Positions 23,706-35,344 of a stretch of 64,000 nt of DNA are shown here, one piece after another. Under the pieces are notes generated by a model. The model saw only the letters and a list, made by a program, of their open reading frames with translations, was not told the origin of the DNA and ran no database searches. How positions within the stretch are numbered: position 1 is the stretch's first letter; the number at the start of each line of letters is the position of its first letter. This stretch comes from Nepenthes gracilis (lineage: Eukaryota > Streptophyta > Magnoliopsida > Caryophyllales > Nepenthaceae), in assembly GCA_033239525.1 (NCBI GenBank), contig BSYO01000034.1, positions 3,906,001-3,970,000 of the forward strand, read 5' to 3'. A program made the translations under genes and the position numbers.

Positions 23706-25159
23706 ACAAAAATATACATCGACGGAAATCAATTTTTACGATATTATGAATGAGTAAATATTTATTTAATCATCATCTTTATACCCCACGATTTAAACGC
23801 CGTGTGCAGCATGAGTCAATATATATTCATAGGCTGGGGCAGATTCAAGATTTATTTTTTCAGTTGGATCAATATATATTTAATTATTTTTTTTAAAAAA
23901 AAATAAAAACAAAAGAGTAGGTAGCCAGGAAAGTTTGGGGCCCTAAGCCTTGTTGTGGGGTCTGATGCTCGATCAAACCAATAATTTCGCATGTAATTAA
24001 AACTACAATCTTTTTTTTTTTTTTTCTTAAGTAAAATTCTATAAATCGATAAAATAGTTATGTGCAAGATAATTGTTTCCTATCACATAGGCAGATCGGG
24101 ATTTTAAAATCATAACCTAACCCAATTAACGAAATCATCCAATAAAAATCAGCAAATATTTTTGTAAAAATACCCAACAAAATTGTTCAATTAATAAAAA
24201 TGATAATCACTTTCACGATCTGCTTGTATAAATAAACTGTGGCTTGTGCCTCTCTCTCGATCCATTTGTTGGAAGTCATTGTAGCTCGTGCCTCTGTAGC
24301 TGTCTATTGGTGGAATTTCATGGTGGCTCCCACCCCTATTGCGGTCTACTCACAAAAATACTCGTTGACTCATGTTTCTCTCGTGATCTATTTAAGGTAG
24401 CATTTCTTGTCTCATGCTTTTCATGCGCTCCACTTGCTAAAGTGTACAATGCTGCCTTATGAGATAACAAATCCAATTCGTCCAAAAAATTTCAAAAATT
24501 AAAATATTATACTTGCAACACATAAAGTCTTGTTAGAAGAGACAATTTGTCATAATTCTTTAATATATAATACACTATGGTCACAAGTGTGAGTTTTGAC
24601 ATTGAAGGAGTAGGGGATTTCCAATTTCATTTGATAGTGGCCAAAACAGTTGCCTTATCCCATTATTCATGTGCCCACAAACACCCAATTTTACAACTGA
24701 CACTCCAACTTAGCTTATAAACATTTCATTTAAAGAAATATATTGGACAGATTCTTTTACATACTTTCAAAATTATAAAATGAGATGATATATGCAAAAA
24801 TCTCGTACAGTTTATAGTATTTAGATAGTTCCTGATAGTATGCTAAAGGATAAACATATATAAAGATAAGGGGATGATCTCCAAAAGAAAGAAGTCTAAG
24901 CCACATTATTGCTTAGTGGCTGAAAAATTTTCTAAGCCAATTTGATCGAGGAATGCCCATGAGCCTCATGCTCATGTAGAATTTGACATTAGTGGATTAG
25001 GGTCATACTGTAACAAGAGAGCCTTCGGTAACAAGAACTTGGCACAGCCACTACCAACTAGTACCACAAATGACGGTCTCCATCTTCATATTCTTTCTGA
25101 GACTGATTCCTATGGTAATCTTAATAAGAAAGGTCTGGTGATAGGGCCTAGAGGGTGCC
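23706..25159. other. Region upstream of the bHLH gene, to the D-b target site
   Basis: AT-rich intergenic sequence with a poly-T run near 24009-24023 and no convincing reading frame. It ends at GTGCC (25155-25159), the left target duplication of D-b. The counterpart of this region in copies 2 and 3 is not inside the window. Confidence 0.65.
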
Positions 25160-26125
25160 TAATGAGTCCTTGGGTTCAAATTTTCGTGCAGATTAAAGAG
25201 CCTTCAGACTCCGTGTGGCGTATCAAACTTGAAAGGATCCGATCTCCGTGTCTCCCTACCTTAGCCTTACACACCAAAAAACTACAAATAGGAGGTTAGA
25301 GAACGGCGAGAAGTGTTTTCATCGTATATCCTCCGACGCTCAAATTAGAAATCTTTTCTAAATAATGGAAAGATACAAGCGTGAAGGTGAACACGATGTG
25401 AAATTTACAGATACTTATATGCAAGGGGTATGAGTGAGAATTAGAGGAGGCTTTGGTTCCTTTTGGGCATTTTGGAGAGTGACTCACTACGATCACCGGA
25501 CTAGAGAAGTGGTTTCGGAGGGAAGAGAGTGGGTTCTTTCTCATTGCGTTTGGGTTCGAAACTTAACCTGAGATAGCTTTGGGATGCTTCGAGTGATCTT
25601 GGATGATAAAATCCTCCTTCTCCAGTGTTGGAGAAGGTATTTGTAAAGCTCCGTGGAGGAGACTTTTGGCGCGGGAACTTGAGACAGGTGTCTTGTCAAG
25701 GTTCATTGGCCGCTGAGCACAAGCGGTGTCCAGTGGTGTCAGTTGTCATCTTGTGCTGGCAAAGGAAGCATTATCAGGTGTGACCGGCACAGGCCTGGAT
25801 GCCTTTCGCTAGGATTGGCTGAGTCGCTGTAGAGCGGTGGGCGCTGTCGCATGCCAAAGTTGGCTTCATCTGCCATTGGTTGATATTTTCTGGGCTGGTG
25901 CCTTTTGTGCTACCAGTCTATAGCCATTTTGGAGGAAGAATAGATGGATTGTGATTGGGTGTGCGTCAGGTGGTGTCTAGTGGGCCTTGATGTGGCCTGT
26001 CCCGCCCAAGATCCTTTTCGCTGTACTAGGTTTTGCACAAAGTCTCTTGGGCCCCATCGCTTAGCTGGCCCTTTCTACCAGTTGGGCCTCGTTCCTACTA
26101 GCTCACATTTGTACTAGACCCATCA
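25160..26125 (-). repeat. 3' LTR of D-b
   Basis: 966 bp, homologous to 54836-55789 and 2509-3456. The left end reads TAATGAGTCC against TGATATGTCC in D-a, so the canonical TG has mutated to TA while length is kept. The right end is CCCATCA. The two LTRs of D-b look only about 80 percent alike by eye, so the insertion is old. Confidence 0.85.
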
Positions 26126-26137
26126 TTAGCCCCCATG
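26126..26137 (-). other. Polypurine tract of D-b
   Basis: In element sense GCATGGGGGCTAA abuts the 3' LTR start (TGATGGG). A similar AGCCCCCATGC string occurs at 39624-39635 beside the minisatellite. Confidence 0.7.
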
Positions 26138-27389
26138 CTTGGGGACAGCTTGCTACTGGGTCCTGGTATGTCGGATGATGGGCCTTGGCCTACCAGCTGA
26201 CACGCTCCTTCTCGAGGTGCACCAGTTGCTAGCTCCCAAGGGAGTTGCTCTTTCCCCACGCGAATCTATATCTTTTCAGACTAAGCTGCAGAGATTCAGT
26301 GCCCTATTTGGTAAGATTTTCAGCCTAGGACTCGGCTTCGCATCGATGCCTTTCTTGTTTTCTGATTGACGGCTATTGGGCGAAGTGCCCCTTTTGTGGG
26401 AGCTTGCCCAATCTTCTGTGCATCTATAAATTGGGGTTCTCATACTTTGAGATCCAAGCTCATTTATTTGCTGACCAAGCAATGTGGAGACCTTGGCTTG
26501 TCTCATACTCAGTGATGTTTTGTACTGGAATCGAATGGATCTATGGAAGACTTGAAGCTGCTCTTGAAGCCTGTCGTCATGCCCTTTCTGAGGGTGTTTT
26601 TCATTGTATCGAGGGTGGCTCGGCCACTCTACAATTGTCATGCGCCTTTGCTCCGCTTTGCTTAGATGTTCAGTCTCTAGAGGAGAGTCAGGAGGCTAGA
26701 ACCCGGATTATAGCTCACTAATCTCTAGAAATGCCCTGGCTCTCGCTCCTTCCATTGCTGGTTGTCTCCAGGGCTTGTTGGAGGCGGCGCGCTCGGGGTC
26801 CCATCGAGCTAAGCATCTGGTGTTTTCCATGGTACAATGGCTTTGGTGGTCGACCCTGAGCAAAGGCCTTTCCCTTACTGTGACGGTGTTTCACTCATCC
26901 TTTAGCAAGGGAATGGGATTTCACTTGCATGTCGCGGGGCACTGTGCTGGGGTAGATGCGACCAGAGGGGAGAGCTTTCTCCTCATGCGTGCTTCTTGAG
27001 ATCCGATTCTTTGAGCACACGCTGCTACTTATTTGCTTCTTGTATTTTACTTCATTTTTATTTTTTGGTACTTGCGTTAGTGCAAGCCTTGTAGTTAGTA
27101 AAGAATACTTCAAAGAATAAAAGCGTTAGTATTTGCCTTCTCTCATGTGTCACCAAATCATTTCATTACTGTTACTCCGTATGACTTAAGGGTCAAAGTT
27201 CCCTCGCGCCACCGTACATGCTTGGCCATTCGCCCTTTATTGCGACGGCAGTCGTAGGGTCATCGCGTCATAATGATTCTTCTTTGAAAAGGCGCAACCC
27301 CTCTAGGTGTTGCCATATGAAAGAATCTCGTTGGGTAGTGGGTTGCCTAACCTTTGTCAAACGGCTCCGTTTCTTTTGGGGTACTTTTC
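26138..27389. other. D-b 3' spacer with a possible third antisense unit
   Basis: On the plus strand a TATA-like CTATAAATT at about 26423-26431 precedes an ATG at 26482 that opens a 79-codon frame (to 26721) of unknown family. Near 27095-27122 AAGAATAAAAGC resembles a plant poly(A) signal on the same strand. The pattern imitates the two better-supported antisense units downstream, but the protein shows nothing recognisable. It may be a decayed unit or chance. Nothing else is seen in this stretch. Confidence 0.3.
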
Positions 27390-27398
27390 CTATTTAAG
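27390..27398 (+). promoter_or_regulatory. TATA-like element before antisense unit 1
   Basis: CTATTTAAG, 83 bp upstream of the ATG at 27481. The same core CCTATTTAA is found before antisense unit 2. Confidence 0.45.
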
Positions 27399-27480
27399 CA
27401 CTACGGCCCCCTCAGGGCTTTGGCACCCGTTCTTCGTGCTAAGGCACTTCTCTTTCCATTGTTCAACTCTAATTCTTTAG

Positions 27481-28224
27481 ATGGTTGATGAAAGGCGCAA
27501 CTACGTCCCAGGGTCACCAGTCTTGCCAGTGGGATTGTCTTCTTCTTCTAAACTCGAGTCTTCCACCGAGGAGTTAAGGTGGGGGAAGCAGGAGCCAAGA
27601 GGGTATTATGAGGTGGACTCCACTATAACGATGGCGAGAGGCTGCCAATCGAAGCTATCAGTTCTTGGACCGATGGGGTTCTTGAGGGCACCACCAGGTT
27701 TTGAATTCAAAGTGACCTTCAACTCCACTCGGCATTGTGGACCTGACAATGTAGGCCGGTTGATCCTCAATGCCCAGCAGGCGACCGAAGAAGCTAAGCA
27801 TTGGGTACAAGTCACCGTCGTGGATGTCAGATATAGCGGGGCACAAACCGCTTACTTGTAGCGCACTTTGTCGAAATCTAAAGCTAGATCATCTTAGATT
27901 GCCGAGGCCAATGCTCAAGCTCGAAATTGGACTGCGACACTCTAGGGGGAGCTCCAACTATGCTAAGAGCGGCTTCGTGACCAAGGCAGCATGCGGACGC
28001 AGCTGGAAGCCGAGTTGAGGTCAAGGATTTGTTTGGAGGAGTTGGCCCCAATACTGGAGGGGCGATTCAAGGATGGGATTCGTCTGAGTTGGAGGATAGC
28101 TTCTCTAGTGATGCCTAGCTTCCATGTGGGCTTCTTGGATTCATGGAACATGGGAGCTTCCACATGCTTGGAGTTGACTGAGTTCTCGACTTTTGACTCC
28201 GCGGAGCCTGACGGGTGTAGATAG
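27481..28224 (+). pseudogene. Antisense unit 1 of D-b, coiled-coil-like, broken
   Basis: Runs opposite to the D-b gag-pol. An open frame of 126 codons from ATG 27481 (MVDERRNYVPGSPVLP...) ends at a TAG (27859). The text then continues in nearby frames as a charged helical stretch (SKARSS.IAEANAQARNW; GSMRTQLEAELRSRICLEEL), up to a stop at 28224. Such a Glu/Arg/Ala-rich helical tail is usual in the C-terminal half of the antisense or extra proteins of Tat elements that begin with a Transposase_28-like (PF04195) domain. No such domain is visible here. Function is unknown. It may be a decayed second copy of unit 2. Confidence 0.5.
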
Positions 28225-28558
28225 TCTTGTTGTATTTTGAGGCCACTGACTAGCTCTAACTGTTCGTGGTAGCATGTCATTTTTGAGCGTCGGGTGTGAT
28301 GCTTTCGGGTAGGCAGTTGGACAAGTTGCTGCCGTGGTAGTCCCTGATGGCTTGCATCTTTGCATTAATTACTTGTTATGACAGTTGGGATTTGATAGAT
28401 GGCTGCAGCGTGTGTTGTGAGGTGATGTGTCAGGCGCCATCGTTGGGCTAGTTTGGATAGATGCACTATTCCCTACTGAGGGGATGCGTGTTAAGGCCAT
28501 CATTGAGGGAAACCGTTGAGTTTCCCGTGTGACGCCATTTGAGTTCCTTTGCCCTGTC
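28225..28558. other. Spacer between antisense units 1 and 2
   Basis: About 330 bp without a supported gene. It includes the presumed 3' end of unit 1 and the promoter region of unit 2. Confidence 0.5.
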
Positions 28559-28567
28559 CTATTTAAA
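28559..28567 (+). promoter_or_regulatory. TATA-like element before antisense unit 2
   Basis: CTATTTAAA, 64 bp upstream of the ATG at 28623 and followed by a pyrimidine-rich leader. It resembles the element at 27390. Confidence 0.5.
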
Positions 28568-29197
28568 CGCTGCCTTCCATCGTCATTTACACTTTCAAAT
28601 TCTCTTACTTCATACTTTGTTGATGATGAAGAAGAATCTTGCGCCTCCAATGGCTCGCCAGAGAGTTGGTGATATCAAGTCCATCTTTACCTCTAGCCCC
28701 ATTGCGGCCTTGCTGGTGAGGTATCGCATCCTAAGTAATATGGCACATCACCTTCCTAGCGAGGATGACAGAGTGTGTCCACCTCTAGAAAGCTTCATCA
28801 CTATTTACGAGTACCACCTGAAGGATGGGCTCCATTTTCCTGTGGCATTGGACCTGGATGGGATTCTATCAGCGTTGGGCATCCCTGTGGAACGACGTCA
28901 CCCCAACGCTGTGCGTTATCCGGTTTCCTTGTGCTTGTTCACGCGCCTTCATGATCGCGCATTTAGTTCTCAATCGGTGAAGGTGATTTTCCATTTCAAC
29001 CAAGCGGAGGACTGGTTTTCTCTGTCTCATCGTCTTAGCTTCCGCTTTCGTGGGGCAAACCCCAACTCCACGAAGCATTGGAAGGACTGTTTCTTTTTCT
29101 TGGATGGACCTTCTGAGTGGGACATTTCCAATGATTGTGGCTTTGTGGGCGAGTACTTTACGGAGAAGGTTAGCCGGAAGGACATAGAAAAGGAGAA

Positions 29198-31455
29198 TGT
29201 GATGGAACGGATCTTATCCCATCAAGGACCTCCGTTAAACACATACAAGACAAATATTTAATAATTTAAACACTAAATTTTGTAAAAATTTTGGAAAAGT
29301 TTCCCCTAAAGCGGGACAAAAACCTAATACAAAATATCCATCGTTTGGACAAACACACAAATACATAAATCTTTCACATACATTCATAACACCATCACAG
29401 AATCACAAAATGCCATATTTATCTATGGCTTCAATGTTATAAATCCTATCCACTATATCAAAATTCATATAAAAGATGTCGTTTAGGACTTGTACATATC
29501 CAAACATCAGAATAGCGAAAGTAACTATTTTCACAAATAATCCTACGGAAGCACAAACTTATTTACGGCATGATATACGACATGGCATAACTATGAATCA
29601 TACTAGCTCCATCTACTAAATTTGAAATTTACATTAACATAATTAATATCTCAAGTCTTTAAGGACTTTAAGACTCCATCCAACTCCTTGCTAAGCTCTA
29701 ACTACTCCTGTTTGTCTGATGTCTTCTCAATAACTTATCTGGAGGAGAGGAAAACAAAACAGTGATCTAAAACCCAACAATTTACTAAAATATTCAAGTG
29801 AAAATCTTTCATGCAGAACATAGTGTAATAAGTCAAATATCATAGCAACTAAATATGAATGCAAGAAGGCAGGGGTCATAGAAACATTAATTGAACATAA
29901 ATCGTTATACAAGTGCTGAAATTCATGAATCAGTTCCATTTTCAATTGTTCTTCAAACTTAACTTTATTCCTCATGATGAGTACAGTAAAGCTAGGTTCC
30001 TGATAATTGCTGAAAAGTAAACATGTACATGGAAAACATGAAAGCAATGGAAATCAGTCATATACTTTTATCCAAAATCATAAATCAGAAACATGTTTCG
30101 TATTCTTAAAAACTGAACTTTACTTTTAATGAACCCAAACCAGTAGACTCCACTAGCCAAGGGGATAAAAAATCGAGGATAGATTGTGTTCACTTCACAC
30201 AATCCAAGGCCTGAACTGAACTGAAATATCCCTTTTGGCGGGTTTATCCCTTCTCGTGAGATTATATATATACTGAAATGCCTCCCGAAGGTAGGCCTGA
30301 AATTGAATCCACCCTCTAAATTAACGCCCTGAGGAAGAGCGGATCACATATAATTTCATGATCAGAGTTATCCTCGATTACCGTCATAATATTTTAAGGC
30401 ATACCGGAGAACCTTACCTAACCGGTTATAACCGTAATAATATCAGTCCTAGATCCTATTAAACAAAATCGGAAATATTTTTCTTCTTATTTCTTAGCTT
30501 ATGACTTATCGTTCAATTAGAAAATTGGTTAGAAATTACACAAATAATCCTTCAAATTTGCTTCAAAAATTCATAGAAACTTAACAGTGCATTTCTTTGT
30601 AAATTTTTCAATTACAAATCAAAGTATGGACAATATCCCTTTACAAATCAAATTTTACATGTTAAAAGTCAACGATTTTGAACACAAATCCCTAAATTTT
30701 CATTCCTAGGGTTTCAACGAAGCTTTCGAATATAAAACGGATACTAAATATATTTACATACATGAAATCAAAATTATATATTATAGTATATACATGTAAA
30801 CATGAAATTTATCCGATTAATCAAAAAAATATACTTTATTTACACTAAACGTGGAGAAACATAGATTTAGAGTATAAAAACAATTTTAGAGGTACTAAAA
30901 AGCTGTAAAAACAATAAAGAACATCCGAAGTACACTTGTTGGAGCTCGATCTACCATTATTTTTACTCGGATCGGATCGAAATGGATGATTTCTTCCTTT
31001 TCCTTCTCTTTTCTTTCCCTCCTCCCTCTTCCTCTTCATGCTGGTCGTGCCTCTGGTTTTTCTCTCCCTTCCTACACCCCAAATACCCCCCTTTTAAAAC
31101 AAAAGAAAAGGGGAACACGTGCCAAATCCGTGATTGGCGCTCGAGCACCTAGCGAGAGAGCGTCGAGCGCCCGTTATTCTTCAGCCTTGTAAAATGGCGT
31201 TCACCACAGCACTTGAGAGCCTAGTGAGTGCCCTTCTCATAAAATATGCGCTTCCGCCTTATTATGGAACCTAGTGAGCACCCGATCTTCTCATGCTCTC
31301 GTAAAATGGCGCTCGTTGCAACGCCTAGTGAACGCTCCTCCTGTTTAGCCTCCTATGCTCCCGATAATAATTTTTCTATTAATCCTAAGCCTATTCATGA
31401 TTATCATCAACATAATTACTCTCAAATTATCACGATTCAGGATTGGGATCTCACA
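29198..31455 (-). repeat. 3' LTR of element E
   Basis: 2258 bp, homologous to 35345-37582 along its length. It is partly GA/CT-rich near 30960-31060, where frames in both directions are compositional artefacts. Confidence 0.9.
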
Positions 31456-33870
31456 ACTCTCCCCCACTTACAGAAATTTCGTCCTTAAAATTCAACGATC
31501 ATCGAATTTCATAATCAAGAAACCTCTCTAACTTATCCAAATCATTTCCAAATTTAGGTGGTTATCCTCGAGAACCCTAAACATTCAAATTGTCCTGAAT
31601 TTTTAGTACTTGATTTGTTCTATACTCATCTAAATTTATCAAATCCAAAAGCAACCCAATTCATTAACTATATTCCCGACTTGGTTTTAGATCTTAAACG
31701 AGCAAAATGTCTCATTTCTTTAAGTTAAGCCTTGAGTTAGAGCATTTCCTTTGATCATTGACTAAAACCTTAGTATATATATATTCCCCACATTTCCGTT
31801 GCATACTTTGATCAAATCATTTAACTCCAAATTGTTCGATTACAATTTAAACGCCACACTAATTCAACTTAGCACACAATTTCTTCATCAAGCTTGGTTA
31901 GGATTCTGACATAAGTCTTAAGTTACAATTAGTCTTCCAAGGCGAGATATTGTACATTCTCCTCATTTTATTGGCATGTCATCAAATTGATATTTCCATG
32001 AGATACATATTCCCTTTTGAACACCTAATTTATACGGTAACCTTGGTTAAAGCTGATTTTAAGATAGCCATATCACGAAAATAATCCTCACAGATCCTTA
32101 GTTCACCACAGAACAAGAAGTCTTAACTATAACAGTCACCATAAATTCTGATACAGTTTTAGTTCATTACCTTAAAATCTCAAGATTTTAACAATTAATA
32201 ACCTCAAGATCTCAGGGTCTAAACACTAAGCAATTCTTAGATCTTGTTGGCACACCAAGGAGCCAATTGGGTAGTCCCAAACACGTCATCCATAATCATA
32301 ATTAGTGGGTCATTCTGACACGAACCCCCAAGGGTTTTCTCATCTCAAAACTTCATAATCCCAACATTCCGAACATGGTTCTACTTTCCAACTTAGGAAT
32401 GTGGTATTCTATTTTCCAAACAACTGGGCCTACCCATAATTTTCCCTTCTCATTTCCCATGAAGTACTAAGAGCATAATAAGTCTATAAACCCTTTATAG
32501 CCGCTACCAATACTAATGTTTGTTTTTTTTTCTAAAATAGCAAAATTCATTTACATAATTCTTAGACAAGTTTATCCACTCGTAAAATCCCAAGGTTATT
32601 TTTTGGCATAACGTAATCATTCTGATCCTTAATTTATTAGGCAATGCTATCTCCTAAGGCAATGCTCGCAAATTCTCAAACAAAGACTTCCAATTGCTGA
32701 TTCTGACCAATGGAAAGGCAACTCTAATGGGGAATTCCTCATTCATTTGTCCCAAGGTATCGTTCCATAAGCGATACTGGAAATCATAATCCTAGAATTT
32801 TCTTAATAGTATCAAAGTGCTTGGAATCTCTTAGGGTTACTTTTCCATCATAACTTAATTACTTTAATTTTTAAGATTATTATATCAGAGTTATCTCTAA
32901 AGCAGTTTGGCAAATTCTCAAATGGAAACTCTCAATATCAACTACTAATCTTGACATCCACTTTCCTTGAATATATCGATATCCACCTGTCACAGTCTCT
33001 AACTTTTTAATTTGTAAGACTTTAATTTCTTTTAAGGGATTATTCCTAAATCCTCAAGACAAAGATTTCATCACAAAATCGCAATTACAAGTGAAACAAT
33101 TCCAAACTATGGACTCCTCCCCCACTTTGCTCGTGGGTAATCACCTAGGGATGTAGAATAATAAAATCCTAATCTTTCTCAAGAGTCCTACCACCTATGC
33201 TAATTTACCAGACCCATCAGTTAACCTTACTTTCCAGAAGTTCTAAGGCTTCATCAACAGCACCTAACCGATACTCTATCAATTTTTATACAATTTCTTA
33301 GAGACTAGTGCCAGTTTCAATTACCTCCAAACCGTCTATTAAAACAGATTGGCTTGGTCTTTTCTTCCAAATACATAGCCAGATTCTCGAACGGCTACCT
33401 ACCGATTTCCAAAGGCGCAGTTTTATTTTCTAATTAGACTCCATGCTTATCCTTGATTAGATTGGCTTCGCCTCTTACTCAGAATCCTCAATCTAATTAC
33501 AGGGCATCTTATTTCTTCGACGCAATTTACACCAATATCCTTGAATACCATTTCAACTCCAAAAGAATTCGCATCACCCAATAATCGATTTCCAGATCAT
33601 CAGTTCCATTTATTCATTATACTGACCAAATAAACCAAATATTTCTTCTTCCAACAATTCCCAACCGATCATTTCCTTAATTAGGAGTTCGGTTGTCTAC
33701 AATCCACAATCCATAGCATTTACAAAAAAAAACACAAACACAATCACAAAACAATCAAGAATCTTTAAGATGAGGGAAAACATATCATGCAAATCATGGA
33801 AGAAAAAAAGAACATATAAATCCCAAATCAATTAAAATAAAAATCAAAATTCTATAATCAAGGGAATACC
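31456..33870. other. Non-coding internal region of element E
   Basis: 2.4 kb of AT-rich sequence between gag and the 3' LTR, where a full-length relative would carry pol. On the minus strand I find no DTG/DSG protease, YVDD-type RT box, RNase H or integrase zinc motif, even degraded. It could be unrelated filler or pol decayed beyond recognition by eye. Confidence 0.6.
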
Positions 33871-34911
33871 TCCATCTACCTTTGGGGGTACTTCAGCATC
33901 TTGAACTGCCGCTACAAGTGTTTTAGCCGAGTCATTGGGTTTTTGTGCTCCTAACCTCTAAGGATAGGGACAGTCTTTAATCTAGTGGCCCTACTGTTCA
34001 CAACTAAAGCAAGCTCCTGTCACATTGTGACAGGGGTATCTTGTATGCTTCTTCCCACAGAAAGTATAGTCGGCCGCTGACGCCTGAGAACTAGTCATTG
34101 ATTGAACTTGAGTGACGCTCTTCCCCTTGTTTGCCTTTCTCACCTTCTTAAACAACCTTGAGGGTTCCACATTCGATCCTAAACTGTACCTTATTTGATT
34201 AGCCGCCCTTTCACCCAAGGATTTATGAGCCTCAAGTTCTTTCTCAAGTATCAGAGCCTTATCGAGCACCCTAGCGTAAGTCTAAAACTCCTGCGTCACT
34301 AGCTAACTCCTAACCTCGTCTTTTAACCATTGCTGAAATTTCTCGGTTATACCCAACTCATCTTCCCCAATAAGCGGTACATAGCGACATAATTCAACAA
34401 ATCTCATACCATATTTTGCCACGGTGCGATCTCCTTGCCTAAGCTGGATGAAAACTCTTTCCCTCAAATCTTAGAGACTAGAAGGAATATATTTTTCTCA
34501 GAAAGCTTTCTCAAACGTCTCCCAAGAAATTTTCTCATCGAGCAAACCCATTGCCCTTTTCTTCCTTGTCCACCAATCATCGGCTTCTCTTTCTAATTTA
34601 TAAGTTGAAAAAGTAACATTTTCGCTATCAGAATATTGAATAATTGTAAATATTTTCTTTAATTTTTGAATCCAATTCTCTGACCTTACTAGATCTGGTT
34701 TCTCCAAAAATTCAAGCACCTTTTCTACCTTAAACCTCTCATATATAGTTGGGATTGGCCTTGGTGCAGGAATCGGAGCCATATAACGCTACTCCATTCT
34801 TTCAACAACATTCGTCATTCTTTTCCAACATTTTAAATACTCAACTTCTCGATCATGGGGAGTACTAGCACCTCCACTAGTACTCTTTCTTCCTTCTTGC
34901 TCACTGGCCAT
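33871..34911 (-). pseudogene. gag: gag of element E
   Basis: The likely start is ATG at 34911 (MASEQEGRKSTSG). One stop occurs near 34789. An open frame from 34782 (MAPIPAPRPIPTIYERF) then runs to 34498 and contains the PF03732 gag core (FLEKPDLVRSENWIQKLKKIF... LEREADDWWTRKKRAMG). After short interruptions another block (34269-33991) ends in the zinc-knuckle cysteines CFSCEQ, followed beyond a stop by GH and IKDC, i.e. a CX2CX4HX4C knuckle with stops. An extra Cys/His string CGKKHTRYPCH precedes it. It resembles gag of Del/Tekay chromoviruses. It is not translatable as it stands. Confidence 0.85.
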
Positions 34912-35344
34912 ACTACTTCCTATAACCACAAATAATCACAATATCAGTTGACCTTACCTAATCAGATTAGATGAAGAAATTAAAAGAGATCAAGGCTTGT
35001 CAAATGAAATTCCTAAAGCCATCATTTACACATTTCATCTAATCCCAATATTCCTATCCTTATCTTACCATAGCCCTAGCTTAGGTCATCCTAAACCTGA
35101 ATCTAGAATCCAAATCAATCATCCTAGATCTGAGACCACCGTGAATCAATTTAATCATTCTGCTTAATCACTAATCCTATCTTAAGTCAATCCCAACTTA
35201 TATAAACTAGAACATCTTGAATTTTCTAACCTAACTTAATCATTCTATGTCTATCCCTACTTATTCAATCAATCATAATCATTTCCTTGGATTCCACATA
35301 CGATTCAAATCATTCTTAAGGCATCTCATTTTTCTGATACTAAT
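34912..35344. other. Leader of element E
   Basis: Untranslated leader between the 5' LTR and gag, with the primer-binding site at its upstream end (about 35332-35342). No gene. Confidence 0.7.

Noticed and set aside
24244..24462. 72-codon plus-strand frame rich in Cys and Ser upstream of the bHLH gene
   Set aside because: No family, no codon or splice support, and no second copy to test; most likely chance.
26276..26641. 121-codon minus-strand frame near the D-b 3' LTR
   Set aside because: There is no gypsy domain and no homology to the expected element proteins at this place; the plus-strand frame at 26482 is equally open, so neither has support beyond length.
30960..31200. Arg/Lys/Glu-rich minus-strand frames resembling a nuclear protein (also 36987-37259)
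   Set aside because: They occur at the same place in both LTRs of element E with frame changes, within CT-rich sequence.
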